Shown in pieces: positions 54,849-62,444 of a stretch of 64,000 bases of DNA; within the stretch, counting starts at the first letter, position 1; each line of letters begins with the position of its first letter. The translations under genes were made by a program, and so were the position numbers. The stretch lies in the NCBI GenBank assembly GCA_947496535.1, contig CANMDE010000003.1, positions 62,001 to 126,000 on the forward strand, given 5' to 3'. The stretch is from an uncultured Paracoccaceae bacterium. Lineage in GTDB: Bacteria; Pseudomonadota; Alphaproteobacteria; Rhodobacterales; Rhodobacteraceae. The notes under the pieces are model-generated. The model saw only the letters and a list, made by a program, of their open reading frames with translations, was not told where the DNA came from and ran no database searches.

Positions 54849-54862
54849 TTGATACGTATCAA
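54849..54862 (-). promoter_or_regulatory. FNR/FnrL-type box before the flavodoxin-efflux operon
   Basis: TTGATACGTATCAA is a perfect match to the FNR consensus TTGAT-N4-ATCAA. Its centre is about 55 bases before the start codon. A class II position (-41.5) would place transcription start near 54814 with a CATTTTAT -10-like element. Low-oxygen control is therefore likely. Confidence 0.7.
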
Positions 54863-54903
54863 GTCAGATAGTTGGCCCAGAAGCAGCTATCAGGCAGCCC
54901 GTT

Positions 54904-56649
54904 TCAGGCTGCCTGCGCCGGCATCTTTGGCTCAAGATCTTCAATGGCCGCATGTGTGCTGAGATAGATGTTGCCAGCGCCAAGCATCGCGCGGAACGAA
55001 ACGCGCTCCAGACGGTCCATCACTGGCCCTTTCACTTCGGCCAGATGCAGGGTTACAGCTGCATCGTGCAGTCGTTCGGTCAGGGTCTCCAACGTGTCCA
55101 GCGCGCTTGCGTCGACAAAGTTGACGGCGCTCATGATCAAAACGAGGTGCTTGATCTCTGGCCGCTCTGCGACCCGTGCCAACAGTTCATCTTCAAGATA
55201 AGCTGTGTTGGCAAAATAGAGGCTCTCATCGACACGCACGGCCAGTATCTCAGGATGGGTCTGAACCTCGTGGCGCAGCACATTGCGGAAGTGTTCGGTC
55301 TGACCGACCCTGCCAACCTCGGCCATGTGTGGGCGGCTGGTCCGCCAGAGGTAAAGCGCAATCGACAGAACTACGCCGAAAACGATGCCCAATTCGATCC
55401 CGATGATCAGCACAGCCAGGAATGTCGCAATCAATGAAGCTGCATCGGCCTTGTTATAGACCCAAGCCTCGCGCAGGGTTTTCAGATCAATCAGATTGGC
55501 CACGGCCACCACGATGATAACTGCAAGCGTGGCCTGCGGCAGGAAGTAAAGCAGCGGGGTTAGGACAAGAACCGTCAGTGCGATTAAGGCGGCCGTTATG
55601 ATAGACGCTAGTGGCGTCACGGCCCCGGCCGCAAAGTTGACCAGCGACCGGCTGAACCCACCGGTGACGGGATAACCACCTGTCAGTGATGCACCAAGGT
55701 TTGCAGCACCCAGTGCAATCAGTTCCTGGTTCGCATCGATCTTTTGCCGCCGTTTACTGGCCAGTGATTTGGCAACCGAAACACTCTCCAGAAAGCCAAC
55801 CAAGGAAATGAGCAGTGCGGCTGGCAGCAATTGCTGGATCAAAGCGAGATCAAAGCCGGGCAGGGTGAGGGGCGGCAAGCCTGCTGGAATGTCCGCAACG
55901 ATTTTGACGCCCTCTGTCGTATTCAGCCCGCCAAGCCAAACTGTAAGGATAGCCACCAGAACCGCCACAAGCGGACCGGATTTGGCCAATGCGTCAGCAA
56001 CCGCAGGCCTGACACCCAACGCCCTGAGCCATTGCGCAATGCGGCTTTTGAAAACCAGAAGGATGCCCAAAGACACTGCGGCGATCGCAAACGTGGCTGG
56101 GTTCAGTTGGGAAATATGCATGGCAGCGTGGCCAATCGTCTCGGTGATCAGATGGCTACGCGGGATATCGAAACCCAGAATATGCTTAAGTTGGGAAAAT
56201 CCGATCACTAGTGCCGCGGCGCTTGAAAAGCCTGAAATGACCGGGTGGCTCAGAAAATTGACCAAAAACCCCAACCGCGCGAGGCCCATTCCCAAAAGGA
56301 TCGCCCCGCTAAGGAAGGCCAACAGGATCGCGCCACCCAGATAACCCGCCGTACCGCTTTCAGCTATTTCGCCCAGCGTCGAGGCAACCATCAACGATAC
56401 AATGGCAACAGGCCCCACGGCCAATGCGCGGCTGCTTCCCAAAAGCCCGTAAAAGACCAGCGGTACGATACTCGCATAAAGTCCGACCTCGGGCGGCAGA
56501 CCTGCCAGAAGGGCATAAGCCATGCCTTGCGGCACAAGCATAATTGCTACAATCAGCCCCGCGATACTGTCGCCTGCGAGGTTCTGGCGGTCATAACCGG
56601 AAAGCCAATCAAAGATCGGCAGATGAGGTTTTAGCTGCCCCAAGGTCAT
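54904..56649 (-). CDS. SulP-family inorganic anion transporter with STAS domain
   Basis: A 581-residue transporter. About ten to twelve TM segments begin with FDWLSGYDRQNLAGDSIAGLIVAIMLVPQGMAYALLAGLPP, the SulP signature, and the C-terminal cytoplasmic STAS domain contains VLIMSAVNFVDASALDTLETL. The substrate could be sulfate, sulfite or bicarbonate. It follows the rhodanese/BigR genes, and BigR-linked SulP proteins are thought to export sulfur oxyanions from sulfide oxidation. ATG 56649 has a GGAC-type weak site. Confidence 0.92.
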   Translation of the reverse strand: MTLGQLKPHLPIFDWLSGYDRQNLAGDSIAGLIVAIMLVPQGMAYALLAGLPPEVGLYASIVPLVFYGLLGSSRALAVGPVAIVSLMVASTLGEIAESGTAGYLGGAILLAFLSGAILLGMGLARLGFLVNFLSHPVISGFSSAAALVIGFSQLKHILGFDIPRSHLITETIGHAAMHISQLNPATFAIAAVSLGILLVFKSRIAQWLRALGVRPAVADALAKSGPLVAVLVAILTVWLGGLNTTEGVKIVADIPAGLPPLTLPGFDLALIQQLLPAALLISLVGFLESVSVAKSLASKRRQKIDANQELIALGAANLGASLTGGYPVTGGFSRSLVNFAAGAVTPLASIITAALIALTVLVLTPLLYFLPQATLAVIIVVAVANLIDLKTLREAWVYNKADAASLIATFLAVLIIGIELGIVFGVVLSIALYLWRTSRPHMAEVGRVGQTEHFRNVLRHEVQTHPEILAVRVDESLYFANTAYLEDELLARVAERPEIKHLVLIMSAVNFVDASALDTLETLTERLHDAAVTLHLAEVKGPVMDRLERVSFRAMLGAGNIYLSTHAAIEDLEPKMPAQAA

Positions 56650-56662
56650 CGTCTTTTGTCCT

Positions 56663-57214
56663 TTATGCAGCCGTTGGCAGGCTTGGTTGACTACTAAGAA
56701 TCTTGTTCCATGGCATATACATCAGCAACGAGGCCATCGCGCAGTTTCCGGTGATTCCAGCCTGCGTCAAACCTGCGCCGACAAATGCGCTTAGTGCTAT
56801 GAACCACGGGTTGATAAGCACCGCGAGAATAACACCCAACAGAACAAGGCTGCCCGCCGTGATCTGAACCTGGCGCATGATGCTGATTGGTGCCTTTGCG
56901 TTTTCATTCACCGGCAAACCGGCGTCACGCCAGCCCTGAAGACCACCTTCCAACTGGTAAACTTCGCGGAATCCGGTCTGCAGAATCTGTTGCGCCGCGG
57001 CTTCTGTCCGACCACCACTACGGCAGTGGAACACAGCTATCTTATCGTGCTCTTTGGGGAAGTCTTCGGTGTTGAAGCCGGACAGGGGAACCAGATGTGC
57101 GGTCGGTACGTGTTCCTTGATCCACTCATCAGTTTCGCGCACATCAATCAGTACGGCCTGGCCGTCTTCCATCCACGAATTTGCAGTCTTGGCATCAATT
57201 TTCTTCAAGGTCAT
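56663..57214 (-). CDS. Rhodanese domain fused to DUF2892 membrane domain
   Basis: A 183-residue fusion. Residues 1 to about 105 are a rhodanese with the active cysteine in VFHCRSGGRTEAAAQQI (CxxGxR). Residues about 115-165 form a two-helix DUF2892 membrane module (ITAGSLVLLGVILAVLINPW). It probably moves persulfide sulfur at the membrane face. It is coupled to bigR by an ATGA overlap and followed by sulP. A GAGGAGA site precedes the ATG. Confidence 0.9.
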   Translation of the reverse strand: MTLKKIDAKTANSWMEDGQAVLIDVRETDEWIKEHVPTAHLVPLSGFNTEDFPKEHDKIAVFHCRSGGRTEAAAQQILQTGFREVYQLEGGLQGWRDAGLPVNENAKAPISIMRQVQITAGSLVLLGVILAVLINPWFIALSAFVGAGLTQAGITGNCAMASLLMYMPWNKILSSQPSLPTAA

Positions 57215-57534
57215 TCGTTTGTCTCCTCAGACTTGGCGGCGTCGCCGCAATAGGTTGCATACAGAAAATCCAGCATATGCCCGACGTCTTCGCGCACGAT
57301 GCGGTAGTACATTGTCTGCCCTTGCCGTCGTGGCTGCACGATGCGTTCGCGCCGTAAAACAGCGAGCTGCTGCGATATGGCAGTATCGCGGGCACCGATA
57401 ATCTCTGCCAGTTCGCCGACGGATTTCTCGCCCTCGGTCAACAGGCAAAGGATCATCAGACGGCTACGGTTGGACAGCAGCGTCAATATTTCGCAGACCT
57501 GATCTGCGGCTGTGGACATTTCTTTTATCTTCAT
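57211..57534 (-). CDS. BigR/SqrR-type sulfide-responsive ArsR-family repressor
   Basis: A 107-residue winged-helix regulator. The recognition region is VGELAEIIGARDTAISQQLAVLRRERIV. Cysteines lie in RLMILCLLTEGE and near the end in YATYCGDA, the pair that forms a tetrasulfide-type bridge in SqrR and BigR; a third lies in VCEIL. It represses sulfide-oxidation genes until persulfide accumulates. The gene is first in bigR-rhodanese-sulP and divergent from the persulfide dioxygenase gene, with a dyad 8 bases before its start. Confidence 0.88.
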   Translation of the reverse strand: MKIKEMSTAADQVCEILTLLSNRSRLMILCLLTEGEKSVGELAEIIGARDTAISQQLAVLRRERIVQPRRQGQTMYYRIVREDVGHMLDFLYATYCGDAAKSEETNE

Positions 57535-57542
57535 ACTTGCGC

Positions 57543-57564
57543 AGATAAGAATACATTCCTATCT
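57543..57564. promoter_or_regulatory. Probable BigR-type operator dyad
   Basis: AGATA-GAAT (57543-57552) mirrors ATTC-TATCT (57555-57564), with one free base inside each arm and a 2-base centre. It abuts the bigR start and lies in the shared promoter region with the divergent dioxygenase gene. Confidence 0.6.
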
Positions 57565-57618
57565 TGTCAATAGCCAAGCGGTTCCGTCTCACGCATACGA
57601 GATTCGGCGATGTATTCA

Positions 57619-57632
57619 TTGCGGTGTATCAA
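57619..57632 (+). promoter_or_regulatory. Degenerate FNR-like site before the persulfide dioxygenase gene
   Basis: TTGCGGTGTATCAA keeps one perfect half (ATCAA) and three of five bases in the other half of TTGAT-N4-ATCAA. Its centre is about 60 bases before the start codon. Weak on its own; the clear FNR box 2.8 kb away makes it worth noting. Confidence 0.3.
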
Positions 57633-57685
57633 TGCGGAGCGGGTTCAGGCCGCTTAAGACACAAACGTGAAGTTAGGAGATTGAA

Positions 57686-58549
57686 ATGACACCCGAAGTG
57701 AAAGCGTTCTTCGACGAAGCCACCTTTACTGTGTCTTACGTCGTAAAAGATCCGGACAGCAAAAGCTGCGCCATTATAGATACGGTGCTGGATTTTGACC
57801 CCAAGTCGGGCCGGACAAATACGGACTCTGCAGATGCCATCGTCGCATATGTTCAGGAAAACGACCTGTCAGTTGAATGGTTGCTGGAAACGCATGCCCA
57901 TGCAGATCATCTGAGTGCCGCACCTTATATTAAGGAAAAGCTGGGCGGGACGACCGCGATTGGTTCGCATATCAAAGAAGTGCAAGACGTCTTTGCCCAG
58001 GTCTTCAATGTAGAGAAGGGTTTTCAGACAGACGGCAGCCAGTTCGAGCATCTGTTCGAAGACGGTGAAACCTTCAAGATTGGAGGAATGACAGTTCAGG
58101 CCATGCACACACCGGGCCATACGCCCGCCTGCATGACGTATGTCGCAGATAAGGCTGCCTTTGTCGGCGATACGTTGTTCATGCCTGACTTTGGTACCGC
58201 ACGGGCCGATTTCCCCGGTGGCGATGCGCGGGTGATGTACCGCTCAATCCAGAAGATCCTCGCCCTGCCGGATGAAACCAAGCTTTATATGTGCCACGAC
58301 TACAAGGCGCCGGGCCGGGACGAATACAAGTGGGAAACCACGGTAGCCGAAGAAAAGGCGGCCAACGTCCATGTTGGCGCGGGCAAGACGGAAGATGAGT
58401 TCGTCGCCATGCGCGAAGCGCGCGACGCGACCTTGGCGATGCCGACGCTTATTCTGCCATCTGTTCAGGTGAATATCCGGGCAGGGGACATGCCGCCAGC
58501 CGAAGACAACGGCGTGTCGTATCTAAAGATCCCGCTTAACTCGCTTTAA
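57686..58549 (+). CDS. blh: Metallo-beta-lactamase-fold persulfide dioxygenase (Blh/ETHE1-like)
   Basis: A 287-residue MBL-fold protein with the metal motif THAHADHLSAA near residue 73, a second histidine region MHTPGHTPACM and the aspartate in FVGDTLFMPDFGTARADFPGGDA. The last feature is typical of ETHE1/Blh persulfide dioxygenases, which oxidise glutathione persulfide to sulfite. It is divergent from bigR, as in Xylella and Agrobacterium bigR clusters. AGGAG lies before the ATG. Confidence 0.9.
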   Translation: MTPEVKAFFDEATFTVSYVVKDPDSKSCAIIDTVLDFDPKSGRTNTDSADAIVAYVQENDLSVEWLLETHAHADHLSAAPYIKEKLGGTTAIGSHIKEVQDVFAQVFNVEKGFQTDGSQFEHLFEDGETFKIGGMTVQAMHTPGHTPACMTYVADKAAFVGDTLFMPDFGTARADFPGGDARVMYRSIQKILALPDETKLYMCHDYKAPGRDEYKWETTVAEEKAANVHVGAGKTEDEFVAMREARDATLAMPTLILPSVQVNIRAGDMPPAEDNGVSYLKIPLNSL

Positions 58550-58556
58550 TGCGTAA

Positions 58557-58582
58557 TGGTTGGCCGCCTTGGCCGCCAACCA
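58557..58582 (+). terminator. Hairpin between the dioxygenase and the carbonic-anhydrase-like gene
   Basis: TGGTTGGC (58557-58564) pairs with GCCAACCA (58575-58582) around a 10-base loop, with CCATCTTTCTC after it. It may terminate or attenuate transcription into the next gene. Confidence 0.45.
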
Positions 58583-58608
58583 CCATCTTTCTCACGGAAA
58601 AACCGACC

Positions 58609-59091
58609 ATGATATCCGCAGTCGCGCGGCGCGAAGCTGCCCCCGAACCAAACCACGCTGTCGAAGCACTTGTGCTGAATTGTATGGATTACCGGCTGAT
58701 TGGCGCGGTGTACAATTATCTGGCGTCTCGGGGGCTTGCCGGCAAATACGACCAGATTACCCTTGCTGGCGGTGCGATCGGTGTCATGTCGGATCAGACC
58801 ACGGAATGGGCGAACACCTTCTGGCAACATGTCACACTAGCGAAGGATTTACACGACGTCCGCAAGGTAATTGTCATCGATCATCGTGACTGCGGGGCGT
58901 GCAAGGCCTTTGTTGGAAAAGACTGCGCCGATGAAAGGGATGGCGAACGGCAGATCCACGAGGAATGTATGGGGTCTCTCGCAAAGGAAATCAAAATCCG
59001 CGAACCGGATCTGGACGTCGAGCTATTGCTGATGGACCTTGATGGAAGCGTGGAAGACCTAAGCCGGACGTCACGGGCAACTGGTCAATAA
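58609..59091 (+). CDS. Beta-carbonic-anhydrase-like protein
   Basis: A 160-residue protein with zinc ligands placed like a beta-carbonic anhydrase: Cys and the Asp-Arg dyad in LNCMDYRLIGAV, and His-x-x-Cys in VIDHRDCGACKAF. It is shorter than most beta-CAs and lacks the usual C-terminal helices, so hydratase activity is uncertain. It lies about 60 bases after the dioxygenase gene in the same direction. ATG 58609 is preferred, since the 20 extra residues from 58549 are not family sequence. Confidence 0.78.
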   Translation: MISAVARREAAPEPNHAVEALVLNCMDYRLIGAVYNYLASRGLAGKYDQITLAGGAIGVMSDQTTEWANTFWQHVTLAKDLHDVRKVIVIDHRDCGACKAFVGKDCADERDGERQIHEECMGSLAKEIKIREPDLDVELLLMDLDGSVEDLSRTSRATGQ

Positions 59092-59155
59092 TACAAGCAA
59101 CCAAGCTAAGAGGCACGAGACCATGCAGCGCCTGTCCTTTTGACAAGATGATGTA

Positions 59156-59953
59156 TCACCGCTTTTTCGAAGCATCCGCCGCCCACAAATCGGGCCGTCG
59201 TTCCTTTGTCAGCTTCTCCGCCATTTCCCGCCGCCATTCAGCGATTTTGGCGTGGTTGCCCGATAGCAAAACCTCTGGAATGGCCCGACCCAGCCACTCA
59301 GCGGGCTTGGTATATTGTGGATGTTCCAGAAGGCCGTTTGAAAAGCTCTCCTCAACCGCACTTTCGGCATTCCCCAGCACACCGGGCAGAAGACGCACGG
59401 TAGCGTCGATCATGGCTTGGGCCGCGATCTCTCCTCCGGTCAGGACAAAATCGCCAAGGCTGACCTCTTGAACTCCGAAATGCTCCAGCACGCGCTCGTC
59501 CACCCCCTCGAAGCGACCGCAAAGCATCGTGACCCCATCCGCACGCGCCCAGCTTCGCGCCATCGCCTGATCAAAGCGCTGACCTCGTGGGGATAGGTAG
59601 ACCAGCTGCATGGCACCTCGTGCACCTGCCCGCGCGTCATTGATCGCCTTCTCCAACACGTCAGCGCGCAGCACCATCCCGGCGCCGCCCCCCGCAGGCG
59701 TGTCATCCACATTGCGATGCTTACCAATGCCGTAGTCGCGCAGGTTGTAAGTATCCAGCCGCCACAGGCCATCTTGCAATGCCTTACCGGTTAGGCTTTC
59801 GCCCAGCACACCGGGAAAGGCCTGCGGGAAAAGTGTGATAATCTGTGCCGTCCAAGTACCCGCAATATCGGGCGTATCCGTCATCAATTCGCGCGGTTTC
59901 ATAGTTGGGCGAACGGCGATGCGGCCAGCGGATCTTGGGGTCTTGTTTGTCAT
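59156..59953 (-). CDS. trmD: tRNA (guanine-N1-)-methyltransferase
   Basis: A 265-residue SPOUT enzyme that methylates G37 of tRNA. Landmarks are TLFPQAFPGVLGESLTGKAL, VDDTPAGGGAGMVLRADVLEKAI, LSPRGQRFDQ, LCGRFEGVDERVLEH and SLGDFVLTGGEIAAQAMIDA. AAGAG lies 7 bases before ATG 59953; starts at 59902 and 59884 lack ribosome sites. It would normally follow rimM directly, but here the EF-Tu-like gene lies between them on the other strand. Confidence 0.96.
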   Translation of the reverse strand: MTNKTPRSAGRIAVRPTMKPRELMTDTPDIAGTWTAQIITLFPQAFPGVLGESLTGKALQDGLWRLDTYNLRDYGIGKHRNVDDTPAGGGAGMVLRADVLEKAINDARAGARGAMQLVYLSPRGQRFDQAMARSWARADGVTMLCGRFEGVDERVLEHFGVQEVSLGDFVLTGGEIAAQAMIDATVRLLPGVLGNAESAVEESFSNGLLEHPQYTKPAEWLGRAIPEVLLSGNHAKIAEWRREMAEKLTKERRPDLWAADASKKR

Positions 59954-60053
59954 GTCGCACTCTTAGGACATTCCGAAGGACAAAGGAACTTTCTCTTGCA
60001 ATGCGAAATGGGACACCTTACCTGACCGTTCAATCAATCCAGAGGGAACCGAA

Positions 60054-60146
60054 ATGAACACGGTTTTTAATAATCAGGTCGTCTTTGCTGCATCAGCCTT
60101 TGCTGCCGCAAGAGAAGACGCTTGGAAAATCAACCTGCCTCTGTGA
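60054..60146 (+). CDS. Possible 30-residue leader-like peptide
   Basis: ATG 60054 with AGAGGG eight bases upstream opens a 30-codon frame (MNTVFNNQVVFAASAF at the start, EDAWKINLPL at the end). Its stop is followed within 10-80 bases by two hairpins, the second an intrinsic terminator. This looks like a leader-peptide or small-protein unit before the EF-Tu-like gene. No known family recognised. Translation is inferred from start, ribosome site and context only. Confidence 0.5.
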   Translation: MNTVFNNQVVFAASAFAAAREDAWKINLPL

Positions 60147-60156
60147 CTGATACTCC

Positions 60157-60226
60157 CGGAGGCTGATGGCCTCCGCATGGTTCCGACAATGTAACCCCGG
60201 ATGGCCAAATGCCCGCCGGGGTTTTC
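60157..60226 (+). terminator. Tandem hairpins, the second an intrinsic terminator, before the EF-Tu-like gene
   Basis: Hairpin 1 is CGGAGGC (60157-60163) with GCCTCCG (60169-60175). Hairpin 2 is AACCCCGG (60193-60200) with CCGGGGTT (60216-60223), followed by TTCT. The first could be an antiterminator or pause hairpin, the second a terminator. Confidence 0.65.
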
Positions 60227-60354
60227 TATTTGGGCCATATGTATTTTGCACGTGACCCGACCAAGAATTTGGCGCGCCAAATGCCAATGGCCGTCTTGTG
60301 TTCGCTTGGCCAGCGGATGCAGGGCGGCGCTCGTAGCAAGAAGGAGAACCAGAA

Positions 60355-61542
60355 ATGGCTACGAAACTGAACATGAATGTCGGCACCATCGGTCACGTCG
60401 ATCATGGTAAAACGACCCTGACCTCTGCGCTAACACAAGTGCAGGCGGCTCGCCTTGGCGGGCAGGCGATGTCGTTTAACCAAATCGACAAGGCGCCCGA
60501 AGAAAAGGCGCGCGGCATCACGATCAACACGAGCCACGTGGAGTACGAGTCCGACACCCGGACCTATGCCCATATCGACTGCCCGGGCCACGCCGACTAT
60601 GTGAAAAACATGATCACCGGCGCGTCCCAGATGGACGGGGCGATCTTGTTGGTGGACGGCGCCGAAGGTGCAGCCAAGCAAACGATCGAGCATATCCTGC
60701 TCGCCCGTCAGGTGAACGTGGGCCAAATGGTGGTCTTCGTGAACAAGATGGACATGCTGGGTGAGACTGAGCGTGCCGACATGGCCGAGTTGATCGAGCT
60801 GGAAACAGGTGCGTTGCTGGAGGCACAGGGTTATGAGAACACGCCCTTCATCTTCGGCTCCGCCCTGCAGGCGCTCGAGGCCGCTTCGGCGGGTAATGTT
60901 GATGCGCCCAAAGTGGACTGTGTAAAGGCCCTCGTTGACGCAATGGACCGTCATTTTCCCGACCCTGTGCGGGACTATGACAGCCCATTCATGATGCCGA
61001 TCGAGGCCGTGCACACCATTCCGGGCCGGGGCACCGTCGTGTCTGGTCGGGTGGAACGCGGAACCGTCAAGGTTGGCGACGCCTTCGAAATCATCGGCCT
61101 TGCAAACGACGGGGCGGAGGTCATCGTGACCGGTACGCAGGCCTTCCGCAAGGATGTGCCAGAGGCGCGTGCTGGTATGAATGTTGGTCTGCTTCTGCGG
61201 GGGCTGAAACGGGACGAGGTCCAGCGTGGCCAAATCCTGAGCGCACCCGGTGTGATCAAACCGTTCGCTGCCGGTCGGGCCGAGATCTTCGTGCTGGATA
61301 CCGATGAAGGAGGTCGTCACACGCCCTTCTCCACCGGCTACAGCCCGCAGTTCTATTTCGGCGTGACAGATGTGAACGGCGTGGTGAACGTGACGGACGA
61401 CCTGCCAGTGATGCCCGGCCACCGGGCCGAGGTCGGGTTCATTCTGCACAAGCCGGTCGGCATCGAGCCCGGCGTCCGCTTCGCCCTGCGCGAAGGTGGC
61501 CGTACCGTCGGCGCTGGTGTCGTGACAGAGGTTTTGGCCTGA
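60355..61542 (+). CDS. Divergent EF-Tu paralogue
   Basis: A 395-residue EF-Tu-like GTPase. The catalytic core is intact: GHVDHGKT, switch [22 protein letters not shown] with the catalytic His, NKMD, and SAL. It differs from housekeeping EF-Tu outside that: the N-terminus is shorter, the DGPMPQTREH helix reads [10 protein letters not shown], the VPYIIVF strand reads VGQMVVF, and domain 3 YRPQFYFRTTDV reads [12 protein letters not shown]. The C-terminus [12 protein letters not shown] is normal. AAGGAG precedes the ATG. It lies alone on the plus strand between rimM and trmD. It could be a stress or specialised EF-Tu, and is not SelB (no winged-helix domains). Confidence 0.85.
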   Translation: MATKLNMNVGTIGHVDHGKTTLTSALTQVQAARLGGQAMSFNQIDKAPEEKARGITINTSHVEYESDTRTYAHIDCPGHADYVKNMITGASQMDGAILLVDGAEGAAKQTIEHILLARQVNVGQMVVFVNKMDMLGETERADMAELIELETGALLEAQGYENTPFIFGSALQALEAASAGNVDAPKVDCVKALVDAMDRHFPDPVRDYDSPFMMPIEAVHTIPGRGTVVSGRVERGTVKVGDAFEIIGLANDGAEVIVTGTQAFRKDVPEARAGMNVGLLLRGLKRDEVQRGQILSAPGVIKPFAAGRAEIFVLDTDEGGRHTPFSTGYSPQFYFGVTDVNGVVNVTDDLPVMPGHRAEVGFILHKPVGIEPGVRFALREGGRTVGAGVVTEVLA

Positions 61543-61560
61543 AAGCCTCGTTACAAAACT

Positions 61561-61592
61561 GCCATGGTCCCGGTTTCGGCTGGGGCCATGGC
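61561..61592 (+). terminator. Hairpin after the EF-Tu-like gene
   Basis: GCCATGGTCCC (61561-61571) pairs with the GGGGCCATGGC end (61582-61592), with one G-U pair and a loop of about 10 bases. No T tract follows. rimM converges from the right. Confidence 0.5.
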
Positions 61593-61737
61593 TCCTAAAA
61601 CTTGTGAATAAAGTTGTGGCGAGCCGCCCATAGCGCGGAGGGCATCGCCTTTTTCTGGAGGCCGGGTGGCGCTACCGGATGGCTTTTTCATAAGTGATGA
61701 AAGAGTGACACCGTCATCAGGTCGCAAAACGGTCGGT

Positions 61738-62247
61738 CTACTCTGACAAACTACCCAATGGTGGATCAGCGATAATCTTGCCGGCGCTCAGATCGACTGT
61801 TGGCACAACCTCTTGCGTAAACGGCAAAAGTAACGTGTCAGATTGCCCCGGCACCATCACCTCAAGCAGGTCGCCAGCCCCGTGGTCCATTACGTTCCTG
61901 ACTGTGCCGAGCATGGCTCCGCCCGTGTCCAGCACGGTGAGCCCGATCAAATCTGCATAATAGTACTCATCATCCGGCAAAGATGGCATGACAGCCCGGT
62001 CGGCATATAGATCAACATTACGCAGCGCGTCGGCGTCTTCCTTTGTCACCACGCCGTCAAGTCGGGCGGTAAATCCATTTTTGGCCTGACCGGTCAGAAC
62101 GACCTGCGCAAAGGTCCGACCGTCCTGGGTGTAAAGCGGTGTGTAATCGGCAATTGCAGCCGGGTCCGCGCAAAAGGACTTCAGTCGCAATTCACCCTTC
62201 ACGCCGAAGGCGCCGCCCACACGACCAACAATAACACGATCCGTCAT
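61738..62247 (-). CDS. rimM: 16S rRNA processing protein RimM
   Basis: A 169-residue assembly factor of the 30S head with the N-terminal VGRVGGAFGVKGELRLKSF and the PRC-barrel YYYADLIGLTVLDTGGAMLGTVRNVMDHGAGDLLEV, ending IVPT-like VVPTVDLSAGKIIADPP. ATG 62247 has GGAG 7 bases upstream and overlaps the stop of the small gene by ATGA. Confidence 0.95.
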   Translation of the reverse strand: MTDRVIVGRVGGAFGVKGELRLKSFCADPAAIADYTPLYTQDGRTFAQVVLTGQAKNGFTARLDGVVTKEDADALRNVDLYADRAVMPSLPDDEYYYADLIGLTVLDTGGAMLGTVRNVMDHGAGDLLEVMVPGQSDTLLLPFTQEVVPTVDLSAGKIIADPPLGSLSE

Positions 62248-62387
62248 TGATCCACTCCGATACAATAAGCATCGCGCCACTCACCGCCGTCAGAGGTACA
62301 GGCTGTCTGCGCATTGCTACGTTCGTACAGCATGCCTGCCACAAAGGCGAACATCGTGAAGATGATCAGGCGCAAAAGGCGAAACAT
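62244..62387 (-). CDS. Small single-TM protein between rpsP and rimM
   Basis: A 47-residue protein: one hydrophobic helix (LLRLIIFTMFAFVAGMLYE) and a short polar C-terminus with two cysteines (TACTSDGG, DAYCIG). Its stop overlaps the rimM ATG (ATGA), a strong sign it is translated. No function known; it appears to be a coupled small membrane protein of the ribosomal operon. Confidence 0.7.
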   Translation of the reverse strand: MFRLLRLIIFTMFAFVAGMLYERSNAQTACTSDGGEWRDAYCIGVDQ

Positions 62388-62397
62388 GAAGCCTCAT

Positions 62398-62434
62398 AAA
62401 AAACGGTGTCGGGCTGCCCCTTGTAAGGGGCAGC
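62398..62434 (-). terminator. Terminator/attenuator between rpsP and the small TM gene
   Basis: GCTGCCCCTT pairs perfectly with AAGGGGCAGC (arms 62425-62434 and 62413-62422) with a 2-base loop, followed on the minus strand by CCGACACCGTTTTTT. It could set the ratio of S16 to RimM. Confidence 0.7.
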
Positions 62435-62444
62435 GCCAATTGTC

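Noticed and set aside
60239..60370. 43-codon ORF running into the EF-Tu-like gene start
   Set aside because: No ribosome site; overlaps the strong ribosome site and start of the EF-Tu-like gene.
60430..61449. Minus-strand ORF of 339 codons antisense to the EF-Tu-like gene
   Set aside because: Typical His/Leu/Asp-rich shadow of a GC-rich gene.
60355..61542. SelB (selenocysteine elongation factor), prompted by selD in the window
   Set aside because: Length 395 is that of EF-Tu, domains 1-3 only, with no C-terminal winged-helix domains for SECIS binding.
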